NCBI GenBank assembly: GCA_011048835.1
Contig: DSDF01000041.1
Location: forward strand, 1-33,560
Direction: 5' to 3'
From: Methanoculleus sp.
Lineage (GTDB): Archaea; Halobacteriota; Methanomicrobia; Methanomicrobiales; Methanomicrobiaceae
DNA length: 33,560 nt
Shown: one piece after another, positions 23,897 to 32,423 of the stretch
Position numbering within the stretch: position 1 is the first letter of the stretch
Layout of the letters: every line of letters begins with the position of its first letter
Translations under genes and position numbers: made by a program
Notes under the pieces: model-generated
What the model was told of the DNA's origin: nothing
What the model saw: the letters and a program-made list of their open reading frames with translations, nothing else
The model's database searches: none

Positions 23897-25243
23897 CTAT
23901 CTCCGGTCGATGAACCGTTTCGGGCGGCCTTTCGCCCGGTAGAGTTCAAGGGCGCCGGGATCGGCGAAATGAAAGATCACGTCGAGCGTGCCGTCGTTGT
24001 ACTGGTCGAAGAGCGGGCGCTTCGATCCGAAAAAGGATGTGATAAAGTTGTGCTCGACCAGTTCCCGGTCGCATGCGGACGTGTCCTCGCATTCCACGCT
24101 CACCCGTAGTACGGTCCCGCTCTCCTCCCCTCCTCCGTACAAGAACGCCTCGTACTCGCCGGTGAGGTACTCCATGTTGTCGCGGGAAAAGACCCCCCGT
24201 TCGATGTCGACGCGGTTCACCGGCACGCCGGCGATCCAGAAAGTCTCCGCCTCGCGCTGGGGGTTAAGGATCTTCATATGAGTCCTCCCGCAGGCGCACC
24301 GCTCCCTCGTCAGTACCATGGTGGTGTCCTCGGTATCGTAATTGATCAGCACCATCCCGGCCTTTTCGCCGACCGGGACGAGCGTGGTAAGTACTATCCG
24401 CCCGCATTCGCCCTCCTCCACGAATCCGCTGATGCCCGGGTCGTAGAGATCCATGTGCACCAGATCTTCGGGCACGTGGAGCCCGTTCATCTCGCTGCAT
24501 TCTCCGCACATCGTCCCTTCCGTTGAACCGTAGGTGTTGTAGACATCGACACCCCAGACTTCGGCGAGATATGCCCTTGATTCGGGAGCAAAACTCTCGC
24601 CGCCCACAACCAGCCTCCGGATGCCGCTCGTCGCGGGGTCGATGCCCATATCCCTGAGGCGGCGGGCGAGCCGGAGCAGCTTGAAGACGCTCCCGACGAT
24701 TGCGGTGGGCCGGTAACTGGTGATCACCCGGGGGGGGAAGGTGCACCTCCCCTCCGGAATAACACAGAATCCCACGTCGCGGGCGGCAAGGGTCATCGTG
24801 TTCGCTCCCACGTTCATGCCGTAGCTTGCACAGACCACCACGCGGTCGTCAGGGCCAAACCCCTGCGATGTGAAAATGCGCGCGTATTTTTCCGCGTACC
24901 GCAGCCAGTCCCCCCATGTCAGAAAGAAGGCTTTTGGGATTCCGCTCGTCCCGCTGGTCTCATGAATGCTAAAGATGCTGTTCCAGTCAACGCTCTTTAA
25001 TTCGAAATCACCGATGAACGGCGGCTGGTGCTCCCTGATGGTTTCCCCGCCGATAACAGGCAGTGACAACAGGTCTTCGTGCTCCCGGATCAAACCCGGA
25101 TTGATTCCTTCCCTCTCGAACATCCTGCGATAATAGCGTGAATGTTCGGCAGCATAACGGACCGTATAGGAGATGCGCTCGTCGACAAGGGCATCCAGAT
25201 CGCCCCGGGCGAGCGTCTCGATTTCCGGATTGAAATAAGCCAT
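23897..25243 (-). CDS. Phenylacetate-CoA ligase / coenzyme F390 synthetase-family adenylate-forming enzyme
   Basis: The 448-aa ANL-superfamily enzyme activates an acid with ATP, or in the F390-synthetase branch adenylates coenzyme F420. The P-loop-like motif is HETSGTSGIPKA (94-105) and the adenine-binding motif is YNTYGSTEG (235-243); the C-terminal region carries NPQREAETFWIAGVPVNR. Cysteine pairs CGEC (246-249) and RCACGRTH could bind a metal. GGAG lies 9 nt before ATG 25243. F390 synthetase is common as a methanogen annotation, but sequence alone cannot separate it from an aryl-CoA ligase. It is downstream of a HEAT-repeat gene across 145 nt. Confidence 0.85.
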   Translation of the reverse strand: MAYFNPEIETLARGDLDALVDERISYTVRYAAEHSRYYRRMFEREGINPGLIREHEDLLSLPVIGGETIREHQPPFIGDFELKSVDWNSIFSIHETSGTSGIPKAFFLTWGDWLRYAEKYARIFTSQGFGPDDRVVVCASYGMNVGANTMTLAARDVGFCVIPEGRCTFPPRVITSYRPTAIVGSVFKLLRLARRLRDMGIDPATSGIRRLVVGGESFAPESRAYLAEVWGVDVYNTYGSTEGTMCGECSEMNGLHVPEDLVHMDLYDPGISGFVEEGECGRIVLTTLVPVGEKAGMVLINYDTEDTTMVLTRERCACGRTHMKILNPQREAETFWIAGVPVNRVDIERGVFSRDNMEYLTGEYEAFLYGGGEESGTVLRVSVECEDTSACDRELVEHNFITSFFGSKRPLFDQYNDGTLDVIFHFADPGALELYRAKGRPKRFIDRR

Positions 25244-25388
25244 CGCACAAGCTCCCTGAGAGTGCAAAGGCTTCAGGAAAAATTAATGATTGCGGTTACT
25301 GGAGGGGCTGCAGGCCACGGCGGCCGGTGCTCTCGCCGGGAACGGCGCGAAATTCGGGTCCGGTCCGCAAAAGACCACGAGGGTGGGG

Positions 25389-25913
25389 CTATGCCGAAAC
25401 AGTCTCGTCGATTACATCAATCGCTTCGGTCGCCGCCGCACGCACTTCGGCGTCAGTGTCATCGAGAAGTTTTCTCAGGTACTCTTTGGCTTCGAGATCC
25501 TGTATCTCGCCCAGCGCCACGACCGCACCCATGCGGACACGGCGATCTTCATCGCTGAGGGCCTCGATGAGCGGTGGTACCGCACGTTTCCCCATGGCTA
25601 TAAGTGAATCGGTCGCCCAGAGCTGCACCCGCGTTTTATCATCCTTGAAAAGCTGGATCAACGCTTTTACCGCCCGTTCGTCACCGATCTGACCGAGAAT
25701 TTTTGCGGCTTCCTCCCTCACGCGCCAGTCCTCGCTGTCCAGAGCCTCCGAGAGCGGTAGAATGGATTCCTGTCCGCGTGCGATTAGGATGTCATGCGCT
25801 TCCTGACGAACATTTTTCGGCTTGTCCTGGCCGAGATCCTCGATGAGTGAAGGAATGGTTTTTTGATGAGAGGGACCGTTTTTCTGCTGTTGAATGAAAT
25901 CAAATAACCCCAT
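25389..25913 (-). CDS. HEAT-repeat protein (PBS-lyase HEAT-like)
   Basis: The 174-aa alpha-solenoid has about four HEAT units after the N-terminal MGLFDFIQQQ. Examples are SILPLSEALDSEDWRVREEA, RAVKALIQLFKDDKTRVQLW, AVPPLIEALSDEDRRVRMGA and EAKEYLRKLLDDTDAEVRAA, each with the D-x-x-x-V-R signature. These proteins are usually scaffolds or binding partners; the partner here is unknown. AGAGAGG lies just before the ATG, with a TATA-like AATATATG upstream at 25952-25959. It is divergent from a second, smaller HEAT protein. Confidence 0.88.
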   Translation of the reverse strand: MGLFDFIQQQKNGPSHQKTIPSLIEDLGQDKPKNVRQEAHDILIARGQESILPLSEALDSEDWRVREEAAKILGQIGDERAVKALIQLFKDDKTRVQLWATDSLIAMGKRAVPPLIEALSDEDRRVRMGAVVALGEIQDLEAKEYLRKLLDDTDAEVRAAATEAIDVIDETVSA

Positions 25914-25951
25914 TATGAACCTCTCTTTGATAATATAGCAATTATTTTTTG

Positions 25952-25959
25952 AATATATG
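25952..25959 (-). promoter_or_regulatory. Possible TATA box of the minus-strand HEAT gene
   Basis: CATATATT on the minus strand within an AT-rich stretch, about 42 nt before ATG 25913. This leaves a short leader with the AGAGAGG ribosome-binding site. Confidence 0.4.
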
Positions 25960-26095
25960 AACATTATGAAAACACATTCGTACAGTCCTGCGCGGTATCG
26001 TTGCGCCCCGTACGTCCGCAAAGACAGTGCGATATCTATCGGGTGGAGACGTAGACGCGGCTGATTGTTCCCCGTGCAGACAGAGGGTGATGAGG

Positions 26096-26443
26096 ATGGA
26101 TGGTGCGCCTGATGACGGTGAAACGACGAGGCAGGAGAGACGACGTGCATTCTTCTTGAACAATCTGGACCATCCCGAAGCACCGTACCGGTGGGGTGCC
26201 GCAGAGGCGCTGGGACGGATGGAAGACCCGGAAGCTGTCGATGCGCTCATACCCCTTTTACACGATCCCGACTGGCGGGTCAGGCTAAAGGCAGCGTGGG
26301 CGCTCGGGAGGATTGGTGATGCGAGAGCTGCGCCCTACGTACACCGCCTCGCCCGCGACGAGTCGGAAGCGGTGCGGGACATGGCGAAGGAGGCGATGCA
26401 GCAGCTCCTGAAACGCCGCTTTCGAGAGCGTTCCGCAGACTGA
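26096..26443 (+). CDS. Short HEAT-repeat protein
   Basis: The roughly 115-aa protein has two to three HEAT units ([58 protein letters not shown]) and a basic C-terminus ([12 protein letters not shown]). ATG 26096 is preceded by GAGGGTGA with a 5-nt spacer; ATG 26090 is the alternative. It is divergent from the longer HEAT protein, and the two share a 182-nt intergenic region. The repeat consensus WRVR(L/E) is common to both, so they may be diverged paralogues. Binding partner unknown. Confidence 0.82.
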   Translation: MDGAPDDGETTRQERRRAFFLNNLDHPEAPYRWGAAEALGRMEDPEAVDALIPLLHDPDWRVRLKAAWALGRIGDARAAPYVHRLARDESEAVRDMAKEAMQQLLKRRFRERSAD

Positions 26444-26523
26444 GAGTCACGATCTCGAAAATCCCGGTTCGGCGGATCCCCGCGGGCGAGCCCCCTCACA
26501 TCGTCCGAATACAACTTCACAGG

Positions 26524-26530
26524 CTATTTA
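26524..26530 (+). promoter_or_regulatory. TATA box of the lemA operon
   Basis: CTATTTA lies about 29 nt before the GTG at 26556, with no ribosome-binding site between. A leaderless or nearly leaderless start is likely. Confidence 0.45.
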
Positions 26531-26555
26531 TCCTGTACTGGAGTATACTGTCCCG

Positions 26556-27122
26556 GTGATTGTAGTGGTCGATTGGATTATCGGCATTGTCATTCTCATC
26601 GTGCTTGTCGTCCTCGGCGGCATGTTCGTGTCCATTTACAACAGGTTTTTCAACCTCAAAAATTCCGCCGAAGCAACGCTCGGCCAGATCAGGGTGGCCA
26701 TGAAAAAGCGCCTCGATCTCGTCGGGCAGCTGCTCGGTGCAGTGAAGAGTTATGCCGCCTTCGAAAAGGAAACACTGGAGAAGGTGACCGCGATGCGAAG
26801 CAGCGTGGGCAGCGCGGGCCCCGGCGATCTCAACGAGGTCGAAGCCGAGACGCGCTCCATCCTCGGGCGCCTCTTTGCGGTCGTTGAAAACTACCCCGAT
26901 CTCAAGACATCCGCCACCGTCACCGACCTGATGAAGTCGGTGAAGGGCGTTGAAGACGAGATCGCCCGGCAGCGGTATACCTACAACAACATCGCACAGC
27001 AGCTCAACACCATGACCGAGACGATTCCTTCCAACATCGTCGCGTCCCTCATCGGGATGCAGAAGCTGCGCTACCTTGAGTTCGAGGAAGAGATTGAAAG
27101 ACCGCCTGAAATCGCATTCTAA
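26556..27122 (+). CDS. LemA family protein
   Basis: The 188-aa protein has one N-terminal membrane anchor (about residues 4-27), then the conserved [20 protein letters not shown] and a long helical bundle ending in [20 protein letters not shown] and YLEFEEE. LemA proteins are membrane-anchored with the bundle outside or inside, depending on topology; the biochemical role is unknown. The start is GTG 26556, leaderless-looking. It lies 12 nt before a DUF2207 gene, a pairing seen widely in bacteria and archaea and taken to mean joint function at the cell envelope. Confidence 0.93.
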   Translation: MIVVVDWIIGIVILIVLVVLGGMFVSIYNRFFNLKNSAEATLGQIRVAMKKRLDLVGQLLGAVKSYAAFEKETLEKVTAMRSSVGSAGPGDLNEVEAETRSILGRLFAVVENYPDLKTSATVTDLMKSVKGVEDEIARQRYTYNNIAQQLNTMTETIPSNIVASLIGMQKLRYLEFEEEIERPPEIAF

Positions 27123-27134
27123 CGGGTCGATGCC

Positions 27135-28949
27135 GTGAGCGAAACGCGCCAGATCGGAGCGGTGATCCTGATCACCGCGGCAATTGCGGTGCTCGCCCTC
27201 GCCGCCCTCGCCGCCCTCCCGGCACTCCTCGAGGGCGACCTCGTCGTGGACAGCTACGAGGCGGTATGGCAGGAGGACGGCACGCTCATCGAGCGCTATA
27301 CCTACGAGGTGAAGGAATCAGGCAGGTACCGCATGCTCTATCGCGTCTGGGACGCGCCGCTCGCCTCGCAGGCCCTCGATGCACCGCACATCGAATTCGT
27401 CGAAATGACCGCCCCGGCAGGAGTGGTGGGCTACTACCGGGATCACCTCGGCATGGTTACCCTCGTCGATTCCGGCAGTACGGCATATCAGGCAACCATT
27501 GCAGGCCTCGCCTACCCCAACGAGGCGGGCATCTACAACCCGGCATACTTCGAGGCAGGGACGTACACCGTCGAGTACGTCTTTCGCATACGCCCGCCCA
27601 TCGAGTACGACGAGTCCTTCGCCCATATCAACCTGCAGCTGGCACGCGAGCACGTGCCCTACCGGAGCGTCGCCATCACCGTGCCTGCAGCCCCCATCGA
27701 GCAGCTGTACCCGCATCCACCCACACTCACCGCAACGCGTGAGGGTGAATCGTTCGTGATCAGGGGGAGCGCCCCCCGCGACGACCTTGTCGAGGTTGAG
27801 ATGCTGCTCTCCCGCGAGAGCCTTGATGCCCTCGCAGGATTTCCGACCGCAGTCGAGGATGTCCGGGGCAAGACCGAATCGGCCAACCTCTGGTATTCGC
27901 TGCCCTTCTCTGCAGCGATAGTGCTCAATTTTCTTGCAAGGGTTGCCGTTCTCGTCATGCCGCTGCTCCTCTACCTCGCGTACCGGCGATGGGGCCGGGA
28001 AAAAGCGTTCACCGTCCCCCGCTACCTGAGTTTTGTCCCCGACCCCGATCTCAGGCCATGGCAGGTCAACCTCCTCTTCAAGGGAGATGCCGTCGATTTC
28101 GACGAAAACGGGTTTTACGCCACCCTGCTCGACATGCACCGGCGCAACCATCTCGAGATCTCCGAAAAGGAAGGGGGGAAGGGGGTGATCATCCGCATCC
28201 TCGATGACCGGACCGGTGATCCCTACGAACAGCGCATCATCGCCTTTGTCAGGAACGCGGGCGAAGACGACGAGCTCGATACCGGCAGGCTGGAGACGCT
28301 TGCGCAGCGCGCCGATCACAGCACCAGCGCACAGCTCTCCATCATGCGCCTCCAGACAACGCTCAAGGCATTATCGGACACGGTCGACCGGTCGATTGTC
28401 CGCACCTATCTTGTGGAGGGGCGGCCGCGCCTCCTGCCGCTCGCGTTTCTGGGAGCGATACCCTGTGCGCTTTCCGTCCTCCTGCTCATCCGGGCGACGG
28501 GGACCGCCCCTCTGCTCATGCCCGCCGCAGTGCTCTTCTGTATGGTCATCCTGCAGGTCGGCGCGGCAGCACTCTTTCCCACGACGCTCTTTGGTTCGTG
28601 GAAAGGCGATCACTACAAAGAGAAACTGGAATGGAACGCCTTTGCAGCGTTTCTCTCGGACATGGCGCTCATCAGGAAGTACTCGCCAGCCGACCTTTCC
28701 ATGTGGGGGGAGTGGCTGGTCTACGGCACCGCCCTCGGCGTCGGCGACCGCGTGGAGGAGGCGATGAAGGAGCTGCAGATCAACATACGGGAGACCGGCA
28801 TGCCCCGCTACTCGTACCTGCACTTCGCCTTCGTGCCCGTGGTGGCATATGCCCCGCCGGCGAGCGGCGGTGGCGGGTTCGGCGGGCGAGGTGGCGGTGG
28901 ATTCGGCGGCGGCGGCGGATTCGGCGGCGGCGGCGCCGGCGGACGCTGA
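27135..28949 (+). CDS. DUF2207 membrane protein with glycine-rich C-terminal tail
   Basis: The 604-aa protein has a signal-anchor helix (8-32), an extracytoplasmic beta-rich DUF2207 domain (35-235), a membrane segment near 255-282, a soluble part with KAFTVPRYLSFVPDPDLRPW, and two further helices around 434-480. The last 28 residues are nearly all Gly with Phe, typical of this family's tails. The GTG start lies 12 nt after lemA. Function unknown; probable partner of LemA in the envelope. Confidence 0.9.
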   Translation: MSETRQIGAVILITAAIAVLALAALAALPALLEGDLVVDSYEAVWQEDGTLIERYTYEVKESGRYRMLYRVWDAPLASQALDAPHIEFVEMTAPAGVVGYYRDHLGMVTLVDSGSTAYQATIAGLAYPNEAGIYNPAYFEAGTYTVEYVFRIRPPIEYDESFAHINLQLAREHVPYRSVAITVPAAPIEQLYPHPPTLTATREGESFVIRGSAPRDDLVEVEMLLSRESLDALAGFPTAVEDVRGKTESANLWYSLPFSAAIVLNFLARVAVLVMPLLLYLAYRRWGREKAFTVPRYLSFVPDPDLRPWQVNLLFKGDAVDFDENGFYATLLDMHRRNHLEISEKEGGKGVIIRILDDRTGDPYEQRIIAFVRNAGEDDELDTGRLETLAQRADHSTSAQLSIMRLQTTLKALSDTVDRSIVRTYLVEGRPRLLPLAFLGAIPCALSVLLLIRATGTAPLLMPAAVLFCMVILQVGAAALFPTTLFGSWKGDHYKEKLEWNAFAAFLSDMALIRKYSPADLSMWGEWLVYGTALGVGDRVEEAMKELQINIRETGMPRYSYLHFAFVPVVAYAPPASGGGGFGGRGGGGFGGGGGFGGGGAGGR

Positions 28950-28959
28950 TGGTGTGCGA

Positions 28960-29271
28960 TCACCCGAGAAAGTGGGGGAGGGTGCGGGACTCCCCGCCCT
29001 CCTCGACGCGTCCCCGGTCCCACACCGATCCCGCCGGACGCTCTTCCCGTGCGCCGTCGATCTCCTTGAGCATCTCCACGAGCACCGAGAATACCGCCGC
29101 CTCGAGGGGATCGTCGAAGGCATAAAACCCCTCGCTGGAATGGCGCTTTGCCATTTCCGCAAGCTTCCCGGCGTATGCCTGGTCCTCTTTTTTCATCGCC
29201 TTCTGCACCCGCATCCAGCGGTCGGCGGTGTTTTTCACGCCGAGACGGACGCTCTCAAAACTTCTGCCCAT
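28960..29271 (-). CDS. Conserved-looking small protein of unknown function (103 aa)
   Basis: I cannot name the family. The product starts MGRSFESVRLGVKNTADRW and is helical and highly charged, with AMKKEDQAYAGKLAEMAKRH and EGFYAFDDPLEAAVFSVLVEMLKEID. It looks like a real cytoplasmic protein because its composition differs from shadow frames. AGGAGTGA lies about 12 nt before the ATG. The last 30 residues are Arg/Gly/Glu-rich. It ends 10 nt from the DUF2207 stop (convergent) and is divergent from the aldehyde:ferredoxin oxidoreductase. Confidence 0.75.
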   Translation of the reverse strand: MGRSFESVRLGVKNTADRWMRVQKAMKKEDQAYAGKLAEMAKRHSSEGFYAFDDPLEAAVFSVLVEMLKEIDGAREERPAGSVWDRGRVEEGGESRTLPHFLG

Positions 29272-29399
29272 ACTCTTCGTTCACTCCTGTAGATTCACCG
29301 TGTGTCGACAGGTGCAGATAAGCGTGGAGGATGGAGGGAGTGAAAGTGTTCGCCGGGATCGAGGATATGTTCTTGAACGTTCAGGGAGATATCTCGACG

Positions 29400-31208
29400 A
29401 TGCCTATGGACGGCTATGCGGGCAGGATTCTCTCCGTCGATCTCTCGCGCGGCGAGGTGACGGCATCCGTATTCCCGGAAGAATGGAAACGCACCTGCAT
29501 CGGGGGACGCGGGCTCGGCGCGCAGATCCTGCACGACCGTGGAGATCCCGGCCTCGATCCCTTTGATCCCGACACATTGCTGGTCTTCGCCGCGGGCCCC
29601 CTCACCGGCACCGGCATTCCGCTGGGCTCCCGGTATGACGTGATCACCAGATCGCCGCTCACGGGCACCATCACCAGCGCAAACAGCGGGGGGATGTTCG
29701 GTACTGCAATGAAGCGGGCGGGCTTCGATGCAGTGCTGGTACGCGGGCGATCGCCTGCGCCGGTCACGCTCCACCTGCACGAGGGGAGGGCGGAACTGCA
29801 CGACGCGTCGGCCGTGTGGGGAATGACCACAGGGGAGACGGAAGCCGCATTGCGCAGCGACCTTGGTGGTGCGGCGGTCAGGATCGCATGCATCGGCCCT
29901 GCCGGTGAGCGCCTCGCACGGATGGCCTGCATGATCAATGACGGGGGACGCGCCGCGGGGCGCGGCGGCGTCGGGGCGGTCATGGGATCGAAGTTGCTCA
30001 AGGCCATCACCGCCCTCGGCTGCCGGGATGCGCAATTTGCCGGGGGAGAGGTTATTGAAGATGAAAAGGCCCGGATCAGGGAACTGCTCAAGCAGAGCGG
30101 GATTACGCGCGGCGACCTGCGCATCCACGGCACCGCATCGATGCTTACCCGGGTCAACGAACTCGGCGTGCTGCCCACCTGCAACTTCAGGGAGGGCAGG
30201 TTTGCGCACGCTGACGAGGTGGCCGGGGAGCGGATGACCGAAACCATTTTTGTGCGGAGGACCGCGTGCTTTGCCTGCCCCGTGGGCTGCGGACGAATGA
30301 CCGCGGTCGGTCCGGAAGAGGGAAAGGGGCCGGAATACGAGACCATCTGGGCTTTCGGCCCCAATTGCGGTATCGACGACATCGAGGCAATCGCACGCGC
30401 GAACTACCGGTGCAACGAACTCGGGCTCGACACCATCTCCACCGGGGCGACCATCGCCTGCGCGATGGAGCTCTCCGAGAGGGGGATCATCGACGAGCGC
30501 CTGTGCTTCGGCGACGCCGGGCATATGGTCCGGCTGGTTGAGCAGATGGGGCGTCGCGAGGGTATCGGTGACCGGCTCGCCGAGGGGTCACTGCGGTTCG
30601 CCGCACGCCACGGCCACCCGGAGTATTCCATGAGCGTCAAAGGGCAGGAGCTGCCGGCGTACGATCCCCGGGGGCTGCAGGGGCTTGGGCTCAACTATGC
30701 CACGTCGGTCAGGGGTGGCTGTCATGTCTACGGCAACGTAGGGTACCCCGAGATCGGGGGATCGCCGGTCAAGCTGGATCCCGATGCCACGAAAGGCAAG
30801 GCGACGTGGACGAAAACATTCCAGGATCTCGCCGCGGTTGTTGATGCATCGGGCATCTGCACCTTCACGCTCAAGGTCATGTGGATTCCCGACTATGTCG
30901 CGATGCTCAATGCCGTATGCGGATTCGGACTCGACGAAACCGGGCTGATCCGCACCGGGGAGCGGATCTGGAACCTCCAGAGACTCTTCAATATCCGTGC
31001 AGGGTTCGGGAAAAAAGACGACACCCTACCCCCCCGCCTCCGTTGCGAACCGCTCGGGGCCGGGGGAGTGCAGGCCCGCGTGTGGCGAGGAGAGGAGATG
31101 CTGCAGGACTATTACGCCCTGCGCGGCTGGGATGCCGCGGGAGTGCCTTCGGAGGAAAAACTGCATGAGCTTGGCATTGCATCCAAAGGTGCGTCCGCCC
31201 CCCCATGA
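29400..31208 (+). CDS. Aldehyde:ferredoxin oxidoreductase family tungstoenzyme
   Basis: It oxidises aldehydes to carboxylates with ferredoxin through a tungsten-bis-pterin and a [4Fe-4S] cluster. The 602-aa length is typical. The N-terminal domain begins YAGRILSVDLSRGEV. Cluster cysteines are C290-x2-C293-x3-C297 (ACFACPVGCG) and C487 (DASGICTFT). The pterin loop is DPRGLQGLGLNYATSVRGGCH (421-441); the usual RGA(C/D)H-type segment is RGGCH here. ATG 29400 is preceded by GGGAGA; an earlier in-frame ATG at 29331 adds 23 non-family residues. The family also includes tungsten enzymes with other substrates, so the substrate is unassigned. Confidence 0.93.
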   Translation: MPMDGYAGRILSVDLSRGEVTASVFPEEWKRTCIGGRGLGAQILHDRGDPGLDPFDPDTLLVFAAGPLTGTGIPLGSRYDVITRSPLTGTITSANSGGMFGTAMKRAGFDAVLVRGRSPAPVTLHLHEGRAELHDASAVWGMTTGETEAALRSDLGGAAVRIACIGPAGERLARMACMINDGGRAAGRGGVGAVMGSKLLKAITALGCRDAQFAGGEVIEDEKARIRELLKQSGITRGDLRIHGTASMLTRVNELGVLPTCNFREGRFAHADEVAGERMTETIFVRRTACFACPVGCGRMTAVGPEEGKGPEYETIWAFGPNCGIDDIEAIARANYRCNELGLDTISTGATIACAMELSERGIIDERLCFGDAGHMVRLVEQMGRREGIGDRLAEGSLRFAARHGHPEYSMSVKGQELPAYDPRGLQGLGLNYATSVRGGCHVYGNVGYPEIGGSPVKLDPDATKGKATWTKTFQDLAAVVDASGICTFTLKVMWIPDYVAMLNAVCGFGLDETGLIRTGERIWNLQRLFNIRAGFGKKDDTLPPRLRCEPLGAGGVQARVWRGEEMLQDYYALRGWDAAGVPSEEKLHELGIASKGASAPP

Positions 31209-31320
31209 TACCGGCGAAATCGCTCTCTCGATCTGCACGCAGGAGTTTCATTCGTAGTGATTATCCGATCAGCCAGCAATGGGCCGTAGAACGAGAAATT
31301 CCCCGGCCAAATACTATTAT

Positions 31321-31335
31321 TTGTATAATATACAA
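31321..31335. promoter_or_regulatory. Perfect 15-bp palindrome just upstream of the fasciclin gene TATA box
   Basis: TTGTATA-A-TATACAA, 7-bp arms around one base, ends 5 nt before the TATA-like run. In archaea this is a position where an activator or repressor could act. Confidence 0.5.
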
Positions 31336-31340
31336 GAAAG

Positions 31341-31350
31341 TATATATTTT
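31341..31350 (+). promoter_or_regulatory. TATA box of the fasciclin gene
   Basis: TATATATTTT, 51 nt before the ATG at 31401. The predicted leader is about 30 nt and contains GGGGGA near the start. This is the most AT-rich spot in the 3' part of the window. Confidence 0.6.
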
Positions 31351-31400
31351 AGAATGTTGCAGATAAGGGCTATATCCCTAAATCAGGGGGGATTCATGTG

Positions 31401-32132
31401 ATGAAAAAATTGACCTTACTCCTTGTACTGCTCGTTGCGGGAGGGGTTTGTATCGCCGGATGCACCACCGAAGAAAATGGTGAAGTGCTGCCGACACAAA
31501 CACCCGAAGCAACAGAGACAGTACCAGAGGAAGTTACCACGCCTCCCACTGAGGAAGTGACGGAAGAGCCGACAGAAGAAGTGACGGAAGAGCCGACAGA
31601 AGAAGTGACAGAACCGACGGCAAACCTCGTGGAGACTGCTGCAGGTGCCGGACAGTTTAATACCCTGGTTGCGGCTATCGAGGCCGCGGGGCTGAGCGAA
31701 GAACTGAGCACCGGCGGGCCATACACGGTCTTTGCACCAACTGATGCTGCCTTTGCGGCGATTCCGGCCGAGACCCTGGATGCACTGCTCGCTTCACCGG
31801 ATGAGGAGCTCACTGAGATTCTGACCTACCATGTCGTGGAGGGCGAATACTACGCCGTGGATCTGGCGAACTCCGTGTCGCTTGACACCCTTCAGGGGAC
31901 CATGCTCACCATCAGCATCGACGGCGACACGGTGATGGTGGACGGTGCACAGGTTATCGATCAGGATATACAGGCGAGCAACGGCGTCATCCATGTCATT
32001 GACGAGGTGCTGGTGCCGATCGGTGTCGAACTGCCGGCGGCGACCGACGGTGAGATGGAGGAAGCAACTGAAGAGATGACAGAAGAGGTCACCGAGGAAA
32101 TGACAGAAGAAGAAACCGAAACCCCGGAGTGA
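31401..32132 (+). CDS. Fasciclin-domain (FAS1) lipoprotein
   Basis: The 243-aa secreted protein has a signal peptide ending in the lipobox I-A-G-C21, so it is probably lipid-anchored outside the membrane. A Thr/Glu/Pro-rich linker (about 28-73, repeats of EEVTEEPT) is followed by one FAS1 domain (about 75-207) with TVFAPTDAAF, LTYHVVEG and NGVIHVIDEVLVP. A second Glu/Thr-rich repeat tail (216-243) ends the protein. FAS1 domains act in adhesion or cell-surface contact. GTG 31398 directly precedes ATG 31401, which has GGGGGA upstream. An operator-like palindrome and a strong TATA box precede it. Confidence 0.92.
   Translation: MKKLTLLLVLLVAGGVCIAGCTTEENGEVLPTQTPEATETVPEEVTTPPTEEVTEEPTEEVTEEPTEEVTEPTANLVETAAGAGQFNTLVAAIEAAGLSEELSTGGPYTVFAPTDAAFAAIPAETLDALLASPDEELTEILTYHVVEGEYYAVDLANSVSLDTLQGTMLTISIDGDTVMVDGAQVIDQDIQASNGVIHVIDEVLVPIGVELPAATDGEMEEATEEMTEEVTEEMTEEETETPE
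31554..31620 (+). repeat. 24-bp tandem repeat encoding the Glu/Thr/Pro linker
   Basis: Two identical 24-bp units (31554-31577 and 31578-31601, beginning GAAGTGACGGAAGAGCC) are followed by a partial, diverged third. Each unit encodes eight residues of the form EVTEEPTE. Copy number may vary between strains. Confidence 0.85.
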
Positions 32133-32423
32133 GATGCACCGGGATTACCACACATTTTATCCCTTTTCAACGCTGCACATGTGCGCCTTTGCGGGAGAGC
32201 CGCGAATGGTTCTTTGGAACTCATCACAGCAGCGGCACCTCTGATCCCACCGATCCGGCAGCGCTCCGGGCAACAAACGCAGCAAATGCACCGAGAAGGA
32301 TCGATGCGAGGGATGCGGGAGTTGCTCAATGGCATGGGCAGGGAGAGGAGTTCGCCGGACAATTGCCACGGCCCGGGAAATGAACAATAACACTAAATTC
32401 GCAGGGGGCATTCATAATTATTT
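32133..32423. other. Intergenic region after the fasciclin gene (291 nt)
   Basis: No gene is supported here. It holds T-rich runs (TTTTATCCCTTTT) at 32155-32168 that could terminate the fasciclin transcript, the 10-bp palindrome GCACATGTGC at 32175-32184, and an AT-rich stretch before the next gene. A TAAATT element about 27 nt before ATG 32424 could be its promoter. Confidence 0.55.

Noticed and set aside
29295-30524. 409-aa open frame on the - strand
   Set aside because: Antisense to the aldehyde:ferredoxin oxidoreductase and without recognisable domains.
31554-31620. CRISPR-like repeats
   Set aside because: The 24-bp units are directly adjacent without spacers and are in frame inside the fasciclin gene, so they are coding repeats.
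32133-32423. Small RNA or extra gene after the fasciclin gene
   Set aside because: Only short frames with shadow composition and one 10-bp palindrome are seen; no tRNA-like fold or conserved RNA element could be recognised.
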